Positions 1-8,473 are shown, counted from the stretch's first letter. The stretch is DNA of 64,000 nt from Clostridium sp. CAG:571 (GCA_000434015.1 HF999523.1:199382-263381), one strand, 5' to 3'. Numbers and translations: made by a program. The notes: generated from the sequence alone by a model not told the origin.

Positions 1-837
1 ATAAACACCACGTTCTTCTATTCCATGAGCTCCTTTTTCTTTTCTAAAGCAAGGAGAATATGATGTCATAGTATATGGTAAATCAGATTTTTTTAATATT
101 TGATCTTTAAATTTACCAATCATAGAATGCTCGCTTGTCCCTATTAAATATAAATCTTCGCCTTCTATTTTGTACATCATTGCATCCATTTCTTCGAAAC
201 TCATAACACCAGTAACGACATCAGAACGAATCATATAAGGTGGTATACAATATGTGAAACCTTTGTTTATCATAAAGTCTCTTGCATAACTTAATACAGC
301 AGAATGAAGTCTTGCAATATCTCCAATTAAATAATAAAAACCATTTCCAGCAACACGACGTGCAGCATCTAAATCAAGACCACAAAAACTTTCCATTATT
401 TCTGCATGGTATGGAATTTCATAATCTGGAACTACTGGTTCTCCATATTTTTGAACTTCTACATTTTTAGTATCATTTTCACCTATAGGAACAGATTCAT
501 GCATAATATTAGGAATTTTCATCATTCGAGATTTTATTTCTTCTGCATATTTTTCTTCAAGTTTTTCATTTTCTACAAGTTCTTCATTTATTTTTTGAAC
601 TTGAGATTTAATATTTTCTGCTTCTTCTTTTTTTCCTGCTTTCATCAAATTACCAATTTCACTACTTAATGAATTTCTCTTACTTCTTAATTCATCACCA
701 TGTAATTTTACTTCTCTATTTTTTGTATCAAGCTCAATAACTTCATCAACTAAAACAAGTTTATGATCTTGAAATTTTTTCTTGATATTTTCTTTTACAA
801 TATCAGGGTTTTCTCTTAAAAATTTAATATCAATCAT
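1..837 (-). CDS. serS: Seryl-tRNA synthetase, N-terminal part (runs off the window)
   Basis: Charges tRNA-Ser with serine in the cytoplasm. The 279 visible codons begin MIDIKFLRENPDIVKENIKK, the typical start of the SerRS N-terminal coiled-coil arm (roughly residues 1-110, with runs rich in E and K). The catalytic core then begins and includes IGTSEHSMIG and SPCFRKEKGA, motif-2-like sequence of class II synthetases. The C-terminal third lies outside the window. The start is an ATG at 837 behind an AGGAGG-type site. It lies downstream of the DUF1653 gene and a T-box, so it is probably controlled by uncharged tRNA-Ser. No CGG codon was seen in the visible part. Confidence 0.95.
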   Translation of the reverse strand, partial: MIDIKFLRENPDIVKENIKKKFQDHKLVLVDEVIELDTKNREVKLHGDELRSKRNSLSSEIGNLMKAGKKEEAENIKSQVQKINEELVENEKLEEKYAEEIKSRMMKIPNIMHESVPIGENDTKNVEVQKYGEPVVPDYEIPYHAEIMESFCGLDLDAARRVAGNGFYYLIGDIARLHSAVLSYARDFMINKGFTYCIPPYMIRSDVVTGVMSFEEMDAMMYKIEGEDLYLIGTSEHSMIGKFKDQILKKSDLPYTMTSYSPCFRKEKGAHGIEERGVY

Positions 838-882
838 ACAATTTCCTCCTAAATATAAAATTTATATAGAAAAAAATTACTA

Positions 883-1147
883 TTATTTTAAATAATTTTT
901 TTCTAAATCTTTTACAAGTTCAAATCTGTGTGTTTGGCCAGTAATATTGTCAGGTCTTTTGGAAATAGTGGATAAAAACATTTTTTCAGGTCTAATCCAC
1001 AATTTCTTTTTATCTTCTCGTTCATAAAGAGTTTTATAAACAACCATTCTTTCGCCGAGTTTCACTATCATAAGCAACATCTTCTACAAAATAATAGTTT
1101 CCTTTAAAGTGTCTATACACTCTGCCTATTTGTACTTCTTCATTCAT
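883..1147 (-). CDS. DUF1653 family protein, read through a CGG +1 frameshift
   Basis: Small cytoplasmic protein of about 87 residues matching the DUF1653 pattern: a YRHFKGNYY motif, then SET-GE, VVYKTLYE and a WIRPEKMF motif. The function of the family is unknown. The start is the ATG at 1147 behind AAGGAGG. Codons 1-30 are in one frame and end ...Y-D-S-E-T. The next codon is CGG (minus strand, 1057-1055), and the rest (G-E-R-M-V-V-Y...) is one base further on. Reading CGG as Arg stops after a few codons. Skipping the C restores the conserved family sequence. It is the first gene of a T-box controlled unit with serS. Confidence 0.85.
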
Positions 1148-1181
1148 AAATTTGTACCTCCTTATAAGAAAATATATAAAC

Positions 1182-1370
1182 AAAAACGTCCTTATGAAAA
1201 ACATAAGGACGAAAAGTTTCGCGGTGCCACCTTAATTTATATATAAATATATAACTCGACAAATGCTTATAACCTAGCATTACCTGGTTTAGTTTTCACT
1301 AAAAGCTTCAAGAGGAGATTCTTAAATAATTTTATACTATTTTCACCAACCATAGATTCTCTTTAATAAA
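1182..1370 (-). promoter_or_regulatory. T-box riboswitch (serine type) before DUF1653-serS
   Basis: On the minus strand the leader contains the conserved T-box bulge sequence AGGTGGCACCGCG (complement of 1220-1232). It is followed by a terminator hairpin with arms 1187-1196 and 1202-1211 and a T run at 1182-1186. Upstream is a stem I region with the GGTTGGTG-like segment and a candidate specifier (TCT/TCC, both Ser codons) in GAATCTCCTC. T-boxes respond to uncharged tRNA. The Ser specificity is inferred from the specifier candidate and from serS downstream. Confidence 0.9.
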
Positions 1371-1398
1371 ATTTTATTTAATACTAATCTCTTGTCAA
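1371..1398 (-). promoter_or_regulatory. Sigma-A-type promoter of the T-box/serS unit
   Basis: Minus-strand TTGACA (complement of 1393-1398), a 16-base spacer and TAAAAT (complement of 1371-1376), lying just upstream of the T-box leader. Confidence 0.6.
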
Positions 1399-1552
1399 TC
1401 GCTTAATATTGTAAAGTATTTTATCATAGAATAGAAAATAATGCAATAAAAAGTTTAGAAATTTAGTAAGGATGTTTCATTGATAAAATAATTAATATAT
1501 GATAACATATACTAAAATTTACTTAAGAAAAAATATAAAAGGGAGTAAATTA

Positions 1553-2752
1553 ATGATAGAGGTAGCGTTATTAGGTGTTGGTGGTGTAAAATTATTATAT
1601 AATTTAGAAAAAATAAAATCTATACAAACTAATCTAGATGAATCAACAAAAAGAAAGATATTAGAAGAGGGTATATATCATATAACAACAAAAGAAAATG
1701 CAGAAAATATTGTTAAATCTGGATTTATAATGCCATCAAAAGGAGCAGTAAATAATCATTTTTCAAAATCAAAAAATGGGTCAAGTTTTGCAGATTATGT
1801 TTATATGTTTGCAGGTAAACCAGATAAATTTTTGCTTAATAAAAATTTATCACATATAATTGATAGTAAAAGTGATGGAACTTTTTATGCGGTAAAACAT
1901 ACTCCAGATAAATATGAAATAGAAAACTATACTAAAAGACTTCAAGATGGAGCAGTAACATATGAAGGAAGACTAGATATAAAAAATAGTAATCCACAAA
2001 TTGTAAGATTAAAATTAGAAAAGGGAAAAGTGGTAGAAATACCATTAGATAAAAAAGTAAAAAAAGATTCTAAAAAAGTAGAGATTTTTAAAAGGATAAA
2101 AGGAAAATCTGCATCTATATTAGCAACAGCAGCAGAGTTAAAACAAGCAGGAATGATTTACTTTGATAAAGAAAGAAAAAGTAAATTAAAAGAGTGCATA
2201 GCAAATAGAAAATTAGAAAATAAACTGTTAAGGCAATATAATCTAGAAAAAGCAAGAAAAACATTTTACATGGAACATGATAATAAAAAGTATGAGATAT
2301 CAACAGAAAATGATAAATTTGTAGATGGAAGAATTTTATCAGAATTTAACTTATATGATGTAGAAAAAGATGAGTCAAAAAAAATATATACAGATAGGTT
2401 AGATGTTAGTTCAATTTCAAAAGAAAAGCTTGTAGAGTTTTTTGAAACTACAATTGATTATGATTTAGATAATAGTCAGTATATCGGAAGTCCAGAAGTA
2501 GTAGATGGAAATTTGATGGTAAAAAAAGACGAGGAATTTTCAAAACATTTTATAGCAAAACAGGAACTAAAAAAGGAAAATGATATAAAATCTGAAGAAA
2601 TACTTAAAAGAGAAGAAAGGGCGAAAAAACAACTTGGGATTTTTAAAAAAATTTATGAAAAGACATCAATACAAACAAAAATAAAAGCAATACAAAGCAT
2701 AAAAAATATTAGAAACAGAAAAAAAGGAAGAAATGAAGAAATAGAGTTTTAA
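1553..2752 (+). CDS. Unknown protein with ADP-ribosyltransferase-like N-terminal motif
   Basis: About 399 residues. I prefer the ATG at 1553, which follows AAAAGGGAG at good spacing, over an upstream ATG at 1499 that has no ribosome site. A short hydrophobic N-terminus (LLGVGGVKLLY) is followed by GIYHITTKENAENIVKSGFI. That pattern resembles the YHIT...A..I...G..P strand-helix seen at the start of ART-fold proteins (DarT-like or RNA 2'-phosphotransferase-like). The C-terminal half is lysine/glutamate-rich and probably helical. The fold assignment is a weak pattern match and the substrate is unknown. It could equally be an uncharacterised clostridial family. Confidence 0.5.
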   Translation: MIEVALLGVGGVKLLYNLEKIKSIQTNLDESTKRKILEEGIYHITTKENAENIVKSGFIMPSKGAVNNHFSKSKNGSSFADYVYMFAGKPDKFLLNKNLSHIIDSKSDGTFYAVKHTPDKYEIENYTKRLQDGAVTYEGRLDIKNSNPQIVRLKLEKGKVVEIPLDKKVKKDSKKVEIFKRIKGKSASILATAAELKQAGMIYFDKERKSKLKECIANRKLENKLLRQYNLEKARKTFYMEHDNKKYEISTENDKFVDGRILSEFNLYDVEKDESKKIYTDRLDVSSISKEKLVEFFETTIDYDLDNSQYIGSPEVVDGNLMVKKDEEFSKHFIAKQELKKENDIKSEEILKREERAKKQLGIFKKIYEKTSIQTKIKAIQSIKNIRNRKKGRNEEIEF

Positions 2753-2782
2753 AAAATAAATAATAAATAAAGAAAGGAGTAT

Positions 2783-3367
2783 ATGATATTTTTATCATAT
2801 GAGAAGAAAATGAAAGAAAAATTTATACAATTATTAAGAAAAACAAATAGAGAAGGAATCGAAGATTTAATTAATTTTATAGAAGAAAAAACCGATTTTT
2901 TTACAGCACCTGCAAGCACAAGATTTCATGGAAGTCATGAAGGAGGCCTACTAGAACATAGTATGAAAGTATACGAAATTTTAGATTATAAAATAAAAAA
3001 TAATGTAATAGATTTACATGTTCCAGAAGATACTATAATTATAGTTAGTTTACTTCATGACATTTGTAAAGTGAATTTTTACAAAGTAGATTATAGAAAT
3101 GCAAAAAATGCTAGAGGTGAATGGGAAAAAGTACCATATTATACAATAGATGATACAATTCCTTATGGACATGGAGAAAAATCTGTAATGATGCTAACAG
3201 AATATATAAAGTTAACATCAGAAGAAAAATATAGTATACGTTGGCATATGGGATTTTCAGAACCTAAAGAAGTTTACTCTTCGTTAGGAGCAGCATATAA
3301 AAAATATCCACTAGCATTATTAGTTAATGAAGCAGATTTAGAAGCTACATATTTTTATGATATGTAG
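2783..3367 (+). CDS. HD-domain phosphohydrolase-like protein
   Basis: 194 residues with HD-superfamily metal-site motifs: SHEGGLLEHSMKV around residue 50, LLHDICKV around residue 93 (the HD pair), and later WHMGF and NEADLEA. HD proteins hydrolyse phosphate esters such as nucleotides or cyclic nucleotides; the substrate here is unknown. The start is the ATG at 2783 behind AAAGGAG. It lies 28 bases upstream of guaD and could be co-transcribed with it, which would fit a role in nucleotide metabolism, but this is only context. Confidence 0.75.
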   Translation: MIFLSYEKKMKEKFIQLLRKTNREGIEDLINFIEEKTDFFTAPASTRFHGSHEGGLLEHSMKVYEILDYKIKNNVIDLHVPEDTIIIVSLLHDICKVNFYKVDYRNAKNARGEWEKVPYYTIDDTIPYGHGEKSVMMLTEYIKLTSEEKYSIRWHMGFSEPKEVYSSLGAAYKKYPLALLVNEADLEATYFYDM

Positions 3368-3394
3368 AAAAATAAGAAAGGACTAAAATTTAAA

Positions 3395-3856
3395 ATGAAT
3401 AAATATATGGAAATTGCAAAGAAAAGTGCAAAACAAGGATTTAAAAGTAATGAAGGAGGTCCTTTTGGAGCTGTTATAGTAGATGCAAATGAAAATATAG
3501 TATCTACAGGGAATAATAAAGTATTAAAAAATAATGATCCAACAGCACATGCAGAAATTGTAGCAATTAGAAAAGCTTGCGAAAAATTACAAACATACGA
3601 CCTATCAAATTATATTTTATATACATCTTGTGAGCCATGTCCAATGTGTTTATCTGCAATTATATGGGCTAATATAAAAACTGTATATTATGCGTGTACA
3701 AAGGAAGATGCAGGAAATATAGGATTTAGAGATGATATAATTTATAAATATTTAGAAGGAAAAAATGAAAAATTAATAAGTTTAAAACAAATAGATAGAG
3801 ATGAATGTATAGAATTATTTGAAGAATATAAAGAAGAAAATAAAAAAATATATTAA
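3395..3856 (+). CDS. guaD: Guanine deaminase (cytidine deaminase-like fold)
   Basis: Converts guanine to xanthine in purine salvage. The 153-residue protein has the zinc-binding PTAHAE and TSCEPCPMC motifs of the CDA superfamily. The GGPFGAVIV start and GFRDDIIYK stretch match the Bacillus-type guanine deaminase more closely than tRNA adenosine deaminase TadA, which usually has a longer tail and different flanks. Length agrees with the family (about 156). TadA cannot be fully excluded by eye. Confidence 0.8.
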   Translation: MNKYMEIAKKSAKQGFKSNEGGPFGAVIVDANENIVSTGNNKVLKNNDPTAHAEIVAIRKACEKLQTYDLSNYILYTSCEPCPMCLSAIIWANIKTVYYACTKEDAGNIGFRDDIIYKYLEGKNEKLISLKQIDRDECIELFEEYKEENKKIY

Positions 3857-3914
3857 AATGTGTAATTAGCATAGTGTAAAAAATATATGTTATAATTATC
3901 TAAAAAATAAAATG

Positions 3915-3943
3915 TTGAAAATTATGTAAATTTATGATAAAAT
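3915..3943 (+). promoter_or_regulatory. Candidate promoter upstream of the PIN gene
   Basis: TTGAAA at 3915-3920, 17-base spacer, TAAAAT at 3938-3943, about 100 bases before the PIN-domain gene. Confidence 0.45.
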
Positions 3944-4044
3944 ATAATTATGCATTTTTCAAATTTGACAGGAATTAAAAGTCAAAAAAGAAAAGTGGAT
4001 TTGTCTAGCCCTTAGAAATAATAGGTTCTTTAAGGAGGTTTCTT

Positions 4045-5049
4045 ATGAAAAACATGTTATTTCAAGCAAAGCAAATTCGGAAAATGGCTTATGAAGGCAA
4101 AACTAAAAATGAAATAATGTCAGAGTTAGGCCTATCAGAAGCACAATTCCAGTACAGGTTAAAAAAAGTCTATTCTGAAAGTGCTGTAAAAAGCCTAAGG
4201 AAGAAGCTTAAAACAAACCAAAAGAGATCAAATGGTGTCACAGTTGTTCTTGATTCTTCCGCTATGGAAGATAAAGATATTGTGCAGTATTTGTTTTCGA
4301 AAGGCATTGGAAAAGTCATTTTGGCGGACCAAATTTTAGAGGAACTTGATCGGCATAAAACTGAGAAAAGTACCTTTGGAAAAAACATCCGAGAAACTTT
4401 GAGATTAGTAGCTTGTGACAAAGCAAGTGAAAAATTCAAAGTAGTTTTCTTAAAAAAAGCCACCAAAAAGGTGGACCATAATCTGCTTTATTTTTGCAAG
4501 GCCAGAAGAGATGAGGTCCTTTTGTGCACAGGTGACTACGAACAGGCTTGTTTGGCTAAAGGGATGAAAATCCCGTATCGGCTTAATGGCGAGCAATTTG
4601 AACCTTGTGCAAAAAAAGATTGCAATGAGCAGGAAATGGAAGCGAAAACTGTGGAAGAGCAAGAAGACACTAAAAGCACATCAAATCTTTTTAAAATCGC
4701 TGATATTACAATTAGTGGAAGTGAGATGTTGCTAAAAGTGCCGCAAGTTTACCAGCAAAGATATGGCTATATTGTTATCCGAGGAGGAAATATACAAGAG
4801 CCAGTTTCAAATGTAGTAAGAGTGAAACTGGGGGATGATATTATTCTCATGAGATATAATAAACAAAACAATGTTTTAGATGTATCTCAATATAGGATTA
4901 CAAAATGCGATGTATCGGGACAGGGACTTTTCATTAAAAAGAAAAAAATTACTAATCCAAGCGTAGGAAAAATTAGAAAAGTATTTCCTGAATGCAATGC
5001 AGAAGTAGCCAAGAAAATGAGAAATTTGCTATTCTTTATAAGGAATTAG
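4045..5049 (+). CDS. PIN-domain protein with N-terminal HTH-like segment (foreign composition)
   Basis: 334 residues. Residues 8-42 look like a helix-turn-helix (KTKNEIMSELGLSEAQFQYR). Residues about 66-176 look like a PIN nuclease domain with acidic residues D70, E99/E100, D144 and D164 (VVLDSS, ILEELDRHK, VDHNLLYF, CTGDYEQA). PIN domains are metal-dependent ribonucleases; the C-terminal region is unassigned. Base composition and codon choice are much richer in G+C than the neighbours. It has three in-frame CGG codons (residues 12, 103, 179) inside an intact ORF, unlike every native gene here. Under the +1 rule translation would stop 12 codons after the first CGG. It is likely a recent acquisition, silent here, or evidence that the shift is not absolute. 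Confidence 0.7.
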   Translation: MKNMLFQAKQIRKMAYEGKTKNEIMSELGLSEAQFQYRLKKVYSESAVKSLRKKLKTNQKRSNGVTVVLDSSAMEDKDIVQYLFSKGIGKVILADQILEELDRHKTEKSTFGKNIRETLRLVACDKASEKFKVVFLKKATKKVDHNLLYFCKARRDEVLLCTGDYEQACLAKGMKIPYRLNGEQFEPCAKKDCNEQEMEAKTVEEQEDTKSTSNLFKIADITISGSEMLLKVPQVYQQRYGYIVIRGGNIQEPVSNVVRVKLGDDIILMRYNKQNNVLDVSQYRITKCDVSGQGLFIKKKKITNPSVGKIRKVFPECNAEVAKKMRNLLFFIRN

Positions 5050-5060
5050 GCAAAGCCCAA

Positions 5061-5084
5061 AAGGAGCAGGAATTACTGCTCCTT
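5061..5084 (+). terminator. Hairpin after the PIN gene
   Basis: Perfect 9-bp stem AAGGAGCAG/CTGCTCCTT with a 6-base loop, 12 bases after the stop codon. The downstream T run is weak. Confidence 0.5.
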
Positions 5085-5214
5085 AAATTATATTAAAGGA
5101 AATTTATAAATTATAAGAATTTGTAAATATATAATAACAAATGTAATAAATGGTAAAAAAATATATTATTATGATATAATACATATATCATAAAAAGGGA
5201 GAAAGAAAATTATT

Positions 5215-6135
5215 ATGAATTCTGCTATGAAAGATTTACGTATAGGACTTGTATTTTCTGGAGGTTTTGCAAAAGGTGCATATGAAATAGGTTTTTGCAA
5301 AGCAATTATGGAATATACAAAAATGGATAATATAAAGGCAGTGAGTGGAGCATCAATCGGAGCTATAAATGCATATGGATTTATTAATAACAAATTTGAA
5401 TATTTGTGCAAAGTGTGGAAAAGTTTAGAATTTAGATCTGCTAAAGAATTTTTTGTTAAATCTGATAAAAGAAAAGTTATATATGATTATATAACTGATA
5501 TGCAGTTAGATGAAATAAAGAAAAGTGAAGCAGCTTGTTACATAAATTATATAAAGGTGCCTAATATTACGTTATGTTATAAAAATGTTAATAATGAATC
5601 AAGTGAAATTCAAAATAATTTTTTAAAAGCAAGTATTTCAGTGCCAGGTCTATATAATCCAATATTGGTAAAAGAAGACTATTATGTTGATGGAGCTTTT
5701 TTAGATAATACACCGATTTCGCCACTAGCAAATGAAAATCTAGACTTGATATTTGTTTTAAGATTTGATCATGCAAGTGAAGAATATAATGATTTAAATA
5801 CAAATGCAGCAATTATAGAGATTGTGTTTGAAGATGATAAAAAATTAAAAGATTATTTTTATTTTAATAGTAGTTTAACTAATAGATTAATTGAACAGGG
5901 GTATAAGAAATCAAAAGATATTTTAGAGGTTGTTTTTAAATATGGTGAAAATATAGAATATATAAAATCGATTGCTAAAATATATAATCAAGAGTCAAGA
6001 AAAAATTTAATTCCAAAAAGCGGAGAAGAGCTTGTGAATAAAATGAATAAGCTAAGAAAAATATTTAAAAATGAATATTTAGATGATGAAAATGAGAAGA
6101 ATGATACCATATATGATAGTGTTAGAATGGGCTAA
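5215..6135 (+). CDS. Patatin-like phospholipase
   Basis: 306-residue serine lipid acyl hydrolase of the patatin/RssA type. Visible are the oxyanion-hole glycine motif GGFAKGAYEIG (from about residue 16), the nucleophile elbow GASIGA (about residue 45, GxSxG) and the DGAF motif that supplies the catalytic Asp (about residue 162). No signal peptide is seen, so it is probably cytoplasmic or peripheral on membranes. The start could be 5215 or the ATG at 5227; the GGGAGA site favours 5215 or slightly later. A strong terminator follows. Confidence 0.85.
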   Translation: MNSAMKDLRIGLVFSGGFAKGAYEIGFCKAIMEYTKMDNIKAVSGASIGAINAYGFINNKFEYLCKVWKSLEFRSAKEFFVKSDKRKVIYDYITDMQLDEIKKSEAACYINYIKVPNITLCYKNVNNESSEIQNNFLKASISVPGLYNPILVKEDYYVDGAFLDNTPISPLANENLDLIFVLRFDHASEEYNDLNTNAAIIEIVFEDDKKLKDYFYFNSSLTNRLIEQGYKKSKDILEVVFKYGENIEYIKSIAKIYNQESRKNLIPKSGEELVNKMNKLRKIFKNEYLDDENEKNDTIYDSVRMG

Positions 6136-6136
6136 T

Positions 6137-6167
6137 AAAAATCCACGGGTTTTACTCGTGGATTTTT
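6137..6167 (+). terminator. Rho-independent terminator after the patatin gene
   Basis: 11-bp stem AAAAATCCACG/CGTGGATTTTT with a 9-base loop, starting 2 bases after the stop. Confidence 0.85.
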
Positions 6168-6226
6168 ATTAGTTGGAACTTATTTTAAGATAGTTTAGAA
6201 TTTGTTAGAAGATAAAAGAATTTCAA

Positions 6227-6385
6227 GTATTAATTTAAATATATTAGAATGTAAATAGTTTAGCAGAGATTGTAGATAACAAAAAGCCATCGTATTAATT
6301 TAAATATATTAGAATGTAAATAAAAATGGACGCTGAAATAATAACAGCAATATATTAAATAATTTAAATATATGTTGAAATAACA
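6227..6385 (+). CRISPR. Possible orphan mini-CRISPR array (2 repeats plus a degenerate third)
   Basis: A 31-base segment (6227-6257) is repeated exactly at 6292-6322, separated by a non-repetitive 34-base segment. A third, degenerate copy sharing the TAATTTAAATATAT core lies at 6356-6385, so the period is 65 then 64 bases. The repeat ends in GAATGTAAAT, as do many clostridial type I-B CRISPR repeats such as that of Clostridioides difficile. No cas gene is in the window. AT-rich low complexity could explain the third copy. The rest of the gap from 6168 to 6526 holds nothing I recognise. Confidence 0.45.
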
Positions 6386-6526
6386 TATAACCAAAAATGT
6401 AAAAAGAAAAATGTTTGCATCAATAGAACCAATAATAATTAAATAAAAAACTCCATATAAAGTATAATAAAACCATAAATAATTGCAAATAATAAAAGAA
6501 AAGCTAAATATGGAGGAAAAATACTT

Positions 6527-7375
6527 ATGAATTTAGGATTAGAATTATTAAAATTTGTAGTATATGCATTACTAATTGTAGTAATATCAAAATACATTTT
6601 AGTAAAACTTTTAAGAAAATTTGCAGAAAGTTTGAATTTGAAACCAAATACTGTTGGAAATATAGCAGGAATAGCAACCTCAGTGCCAGAACTTTTAACA
6701 GTATCATTCTCAGCTTTTGCAGGTTTTATAGGAACAAGTGCGTACAATATATTAAGTTCAAACATTATTAATTTAGTTCAATATATTTTTTCCATTTTCT
6801 TAAATAAAAATCAAAAGAATATAAAAAATAAAGCAATAAAAATTGATTTAGTGCTAGTATTAATCACAATAATTATACCGGTTATAATGCTAATTACTAG
6901 TTTAGATTTTAATATTAGTATAGTACCAATGTTTGTATTACTATTTATATTTTTTTATTACATTAATTCGAATGTGCATAAATTGTATTTAAAAAATGAA
7001 GATAAAGAGTTAGTAAAAGAGATAGAAAAAGAGATAAAGATAGTAAAGACAAAGAAAACAGCAATAATAATATATATTATATATTTAGTATTAACAGCTA
7101 TAATGCTTTATATAGTGGGAAATTTATTAAGTGATACATTAACCAATTTATGTAATACATTTAATATGCCAGAGATAGTGCTTGGAATCGCATTAGGTTT
7201 TATAACAAGCATACCAGAATTAATTACTTTTTTTGAATCACAAAAGCATTATAAAAATGAAAATATTGGAGAATTAGGTGTAGTAGAAGCTACAAACAAT
7301 TTGTTAACATCAAATGTTCTAAATCTATTTGCGATACAAAGTATAGGAATACTAATATATACAATTTTTACCTAA
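6527..7375 (+). CDS. CaCA-family cation exchanger-like membrane protein
   Basis: 282-residue integral membrane protein with two inverted halves, as in sodium/calcium exchanger-type (CaCA) transporters. The alpha-1 repeat GNIAGIATSVPELL (about residues 45-58) and alpha-2 repeat ALGFITSIPELITF (about 222-235) both carry the S-x-PE-L signature of the ion site. A second conserved segment NLLTSNVLN lies near residue 260. Between them are hydrophobic helices and a charged cytoplasmic loop. It probably exchanges a cation against Na+ or H+; the ion is unknown. The start follows TGGAGGA. Confidence 0.8.
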   Translation: MNLGLELLKFVVYALLIVVISKYILVKLLRKFAESLNLKPNTVGNIAGIATSVPELLTVSFSAFAGFIGTSAYNILSSNIINLVQYIFSIFLNKNQKNIKNKAIKIDLVLVLITIIIPVIMLITSLDFNISIVPMFVLLFIFFYYINSNVHKLYLKNEDKELVKEIEKEIKIVKTKKTAIIIYIIYLVLTAIMLYIVGNLLSDTLTNLCNTFNMPEIVLGIALGFITSIPELITFFESQKHYKNENIGELGVVEATNNLLTSNVLNLFAIQSIGILIYTIFT

Positions 7376-7441
7376 ATATGAATAACTTCCTAAAAAATGA
7401 ATATAATATTAGCAATAGTATATTCAATAAGGAGAGATAAG

Positions 7442-7717
7442 ATGGAAAAAGAATATATAAAAGAAAGTACAATTAAAGAAAAAAGTGATAAAGAAAAAGA
7501 TTTAGAATTAATAACTAGTATTATAAAAACTAAAAGTGAAGTCGAAAATGCAAGAAAAAATTTTGAATTTGCAGATGGAGAATTAATAGATTACTATTTA
7601 TATTATATTAAAGCAAGTCAAGCAAAATTAAATTATTTATTAAAAAAAGCAAAAAAACAAGGGATTGCATTAGATATGATTAATGAATTGTATTTAAGAA
7701 AATTTAAAGTTGTGTAA
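7442..7717 (+). CDS. YaaL-like protein (DUF2508)
   Basis: 91-residue soluble, highly charged helical protein. The C-terminal half (ARKNFEFADGELIDYYLYY..., KLNYLLKKAKKQG) matches the DUF2508/YaaL pattern. In Bacillus, yaaL lies between recR and bofA. Here bofA follows directly, which supports the call, though recR is absent. I use the ATG at 7442 behind AAGGAGA rather than an upstream in-frame ATG at 7397. Function unknown. Confidence 0.75.
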   Translation: MEKEYIKESTIKEKSDKEKDLELITSIIKTKSEVENARKNFEFADGELIDYYLYYIKASQAKLNYLLKKAKKQGIALDMINELYLRKFKVV

Positions 7718-7768
7718 TATTTGTCCAAAATCAATCATAGTTATGAAATAAAGGTAGGGTGATTAAAA

Positions 7769-8029
7769 TTGGAAACGAATATGATCATAACTTTTTTTTC
7801 ATGCATTATTATATTATTCATAGTTGGGAGAATTTTCATATTACCATTAAAGAAAATTTTAAAGTTAATAGTAAATTCTGTATTAGGAGGAGTTTTAATA
7901 TATATTATTAATTTTTGTGGAGCATCAGTAGGATTTCATATAGGGTTAAATATTGGGACTTCAATATTTGTTGGGATTTTAGGAGTACCTGGAGCAGTTT
8001 TTTTAATAATCTTAAAGCTTATGATATAA
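7769..8029 (+). CDS. bofA: Pro-sigma-K processing inhibitor BofA
   Basis: 86-residue protein with two or three hydrophobic segments and the conserved C-terminal block VGILGVPGAVFLIILKLMI typical of BofA. In sporulating Firmicutes BofA holds the intramembrane protease SpoIVFB inactive in the outer forespore membrane until SpoIVB signals. spoIVB is also in this window (55017). It starts with TTG at 7769 behind AGGTAGGGTG. It follows the yaaL-like gene, the usual neighbour. Confidence 0.85.
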   Translation: METNMIITFFSCIIILFIVGRIFILPLKKILKLIVNSVLGGVLIYIINFCGASVGFHIGLNIGTSIFVGILGVPGAVFLIILKLMI

Positions 8030-8202
8030 AGAAGCAAAAAGTACTTTTAATTATGTATACTAATGTTGCGAAATTGCTGGATTTTTTACAATAAAGATGG
8101 TATAATTATAATAGATTGTTAAAAGTTCAGTCTGATTGTTGTTTTTTGAAGCTCTTAATAGAGCAACAATCCCGCAAAAGAAGAGTAGAAAGAGAGTAAA
8201 GC

Positions 8203-8457
8203 ATGGAAGTAATTATAAAAGTAATTTCTGTTAATTCTATTCAAATTGTTGGTAGATCTAACTTTGATACAGAATTTGTTGTGAAATTACTTGTGCAAAA
8301 GGTTGCAAAATATGCAACGATTGCAGAAAGGTATAAAGCCGTTCCACTGCAATCTGAGCAGATTTGTTGCCCGTATGCAAAAATCATGGTGCATGCCACT
8401 TACATGTTTAAGGATGAAAAGTCCTTGAACGATTTTGCAAGTGAATGTAACAAATAA
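8203..8457 (+). CDS. Unknown small protein, foreign composition
   Basis: 84 residues starting MEVIIKVISVNSIQIVGRSN. It has no membrane segment, contains a CC pair (EQICCPYAKIMVHA), and I recognise no family. Codon use is clearly less AT-biased than the neighbours (codons such as GCC, CTG, CCG), as in the PIN gene at 4045. It has a well-spaced upstream purine-rich site (AGAAAGAGAG) and a TATAAT-like box about 95 bases upstream at 8099. It contains no in-frame CGG. It is isolated between bofA and the convergent glmS, suggesting an inserted single gene. Confidence 0.6.
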   Translation: MEVIIKVISVNSIQIVGRSNFDTEFVVKLLVQKVAKYATIAERYKAVPLQSEQICCPYAKIMVHATYMFKDEKSLNDFASECNK

Positions 8458-8473
8458 AGCATCTATCTTTACT

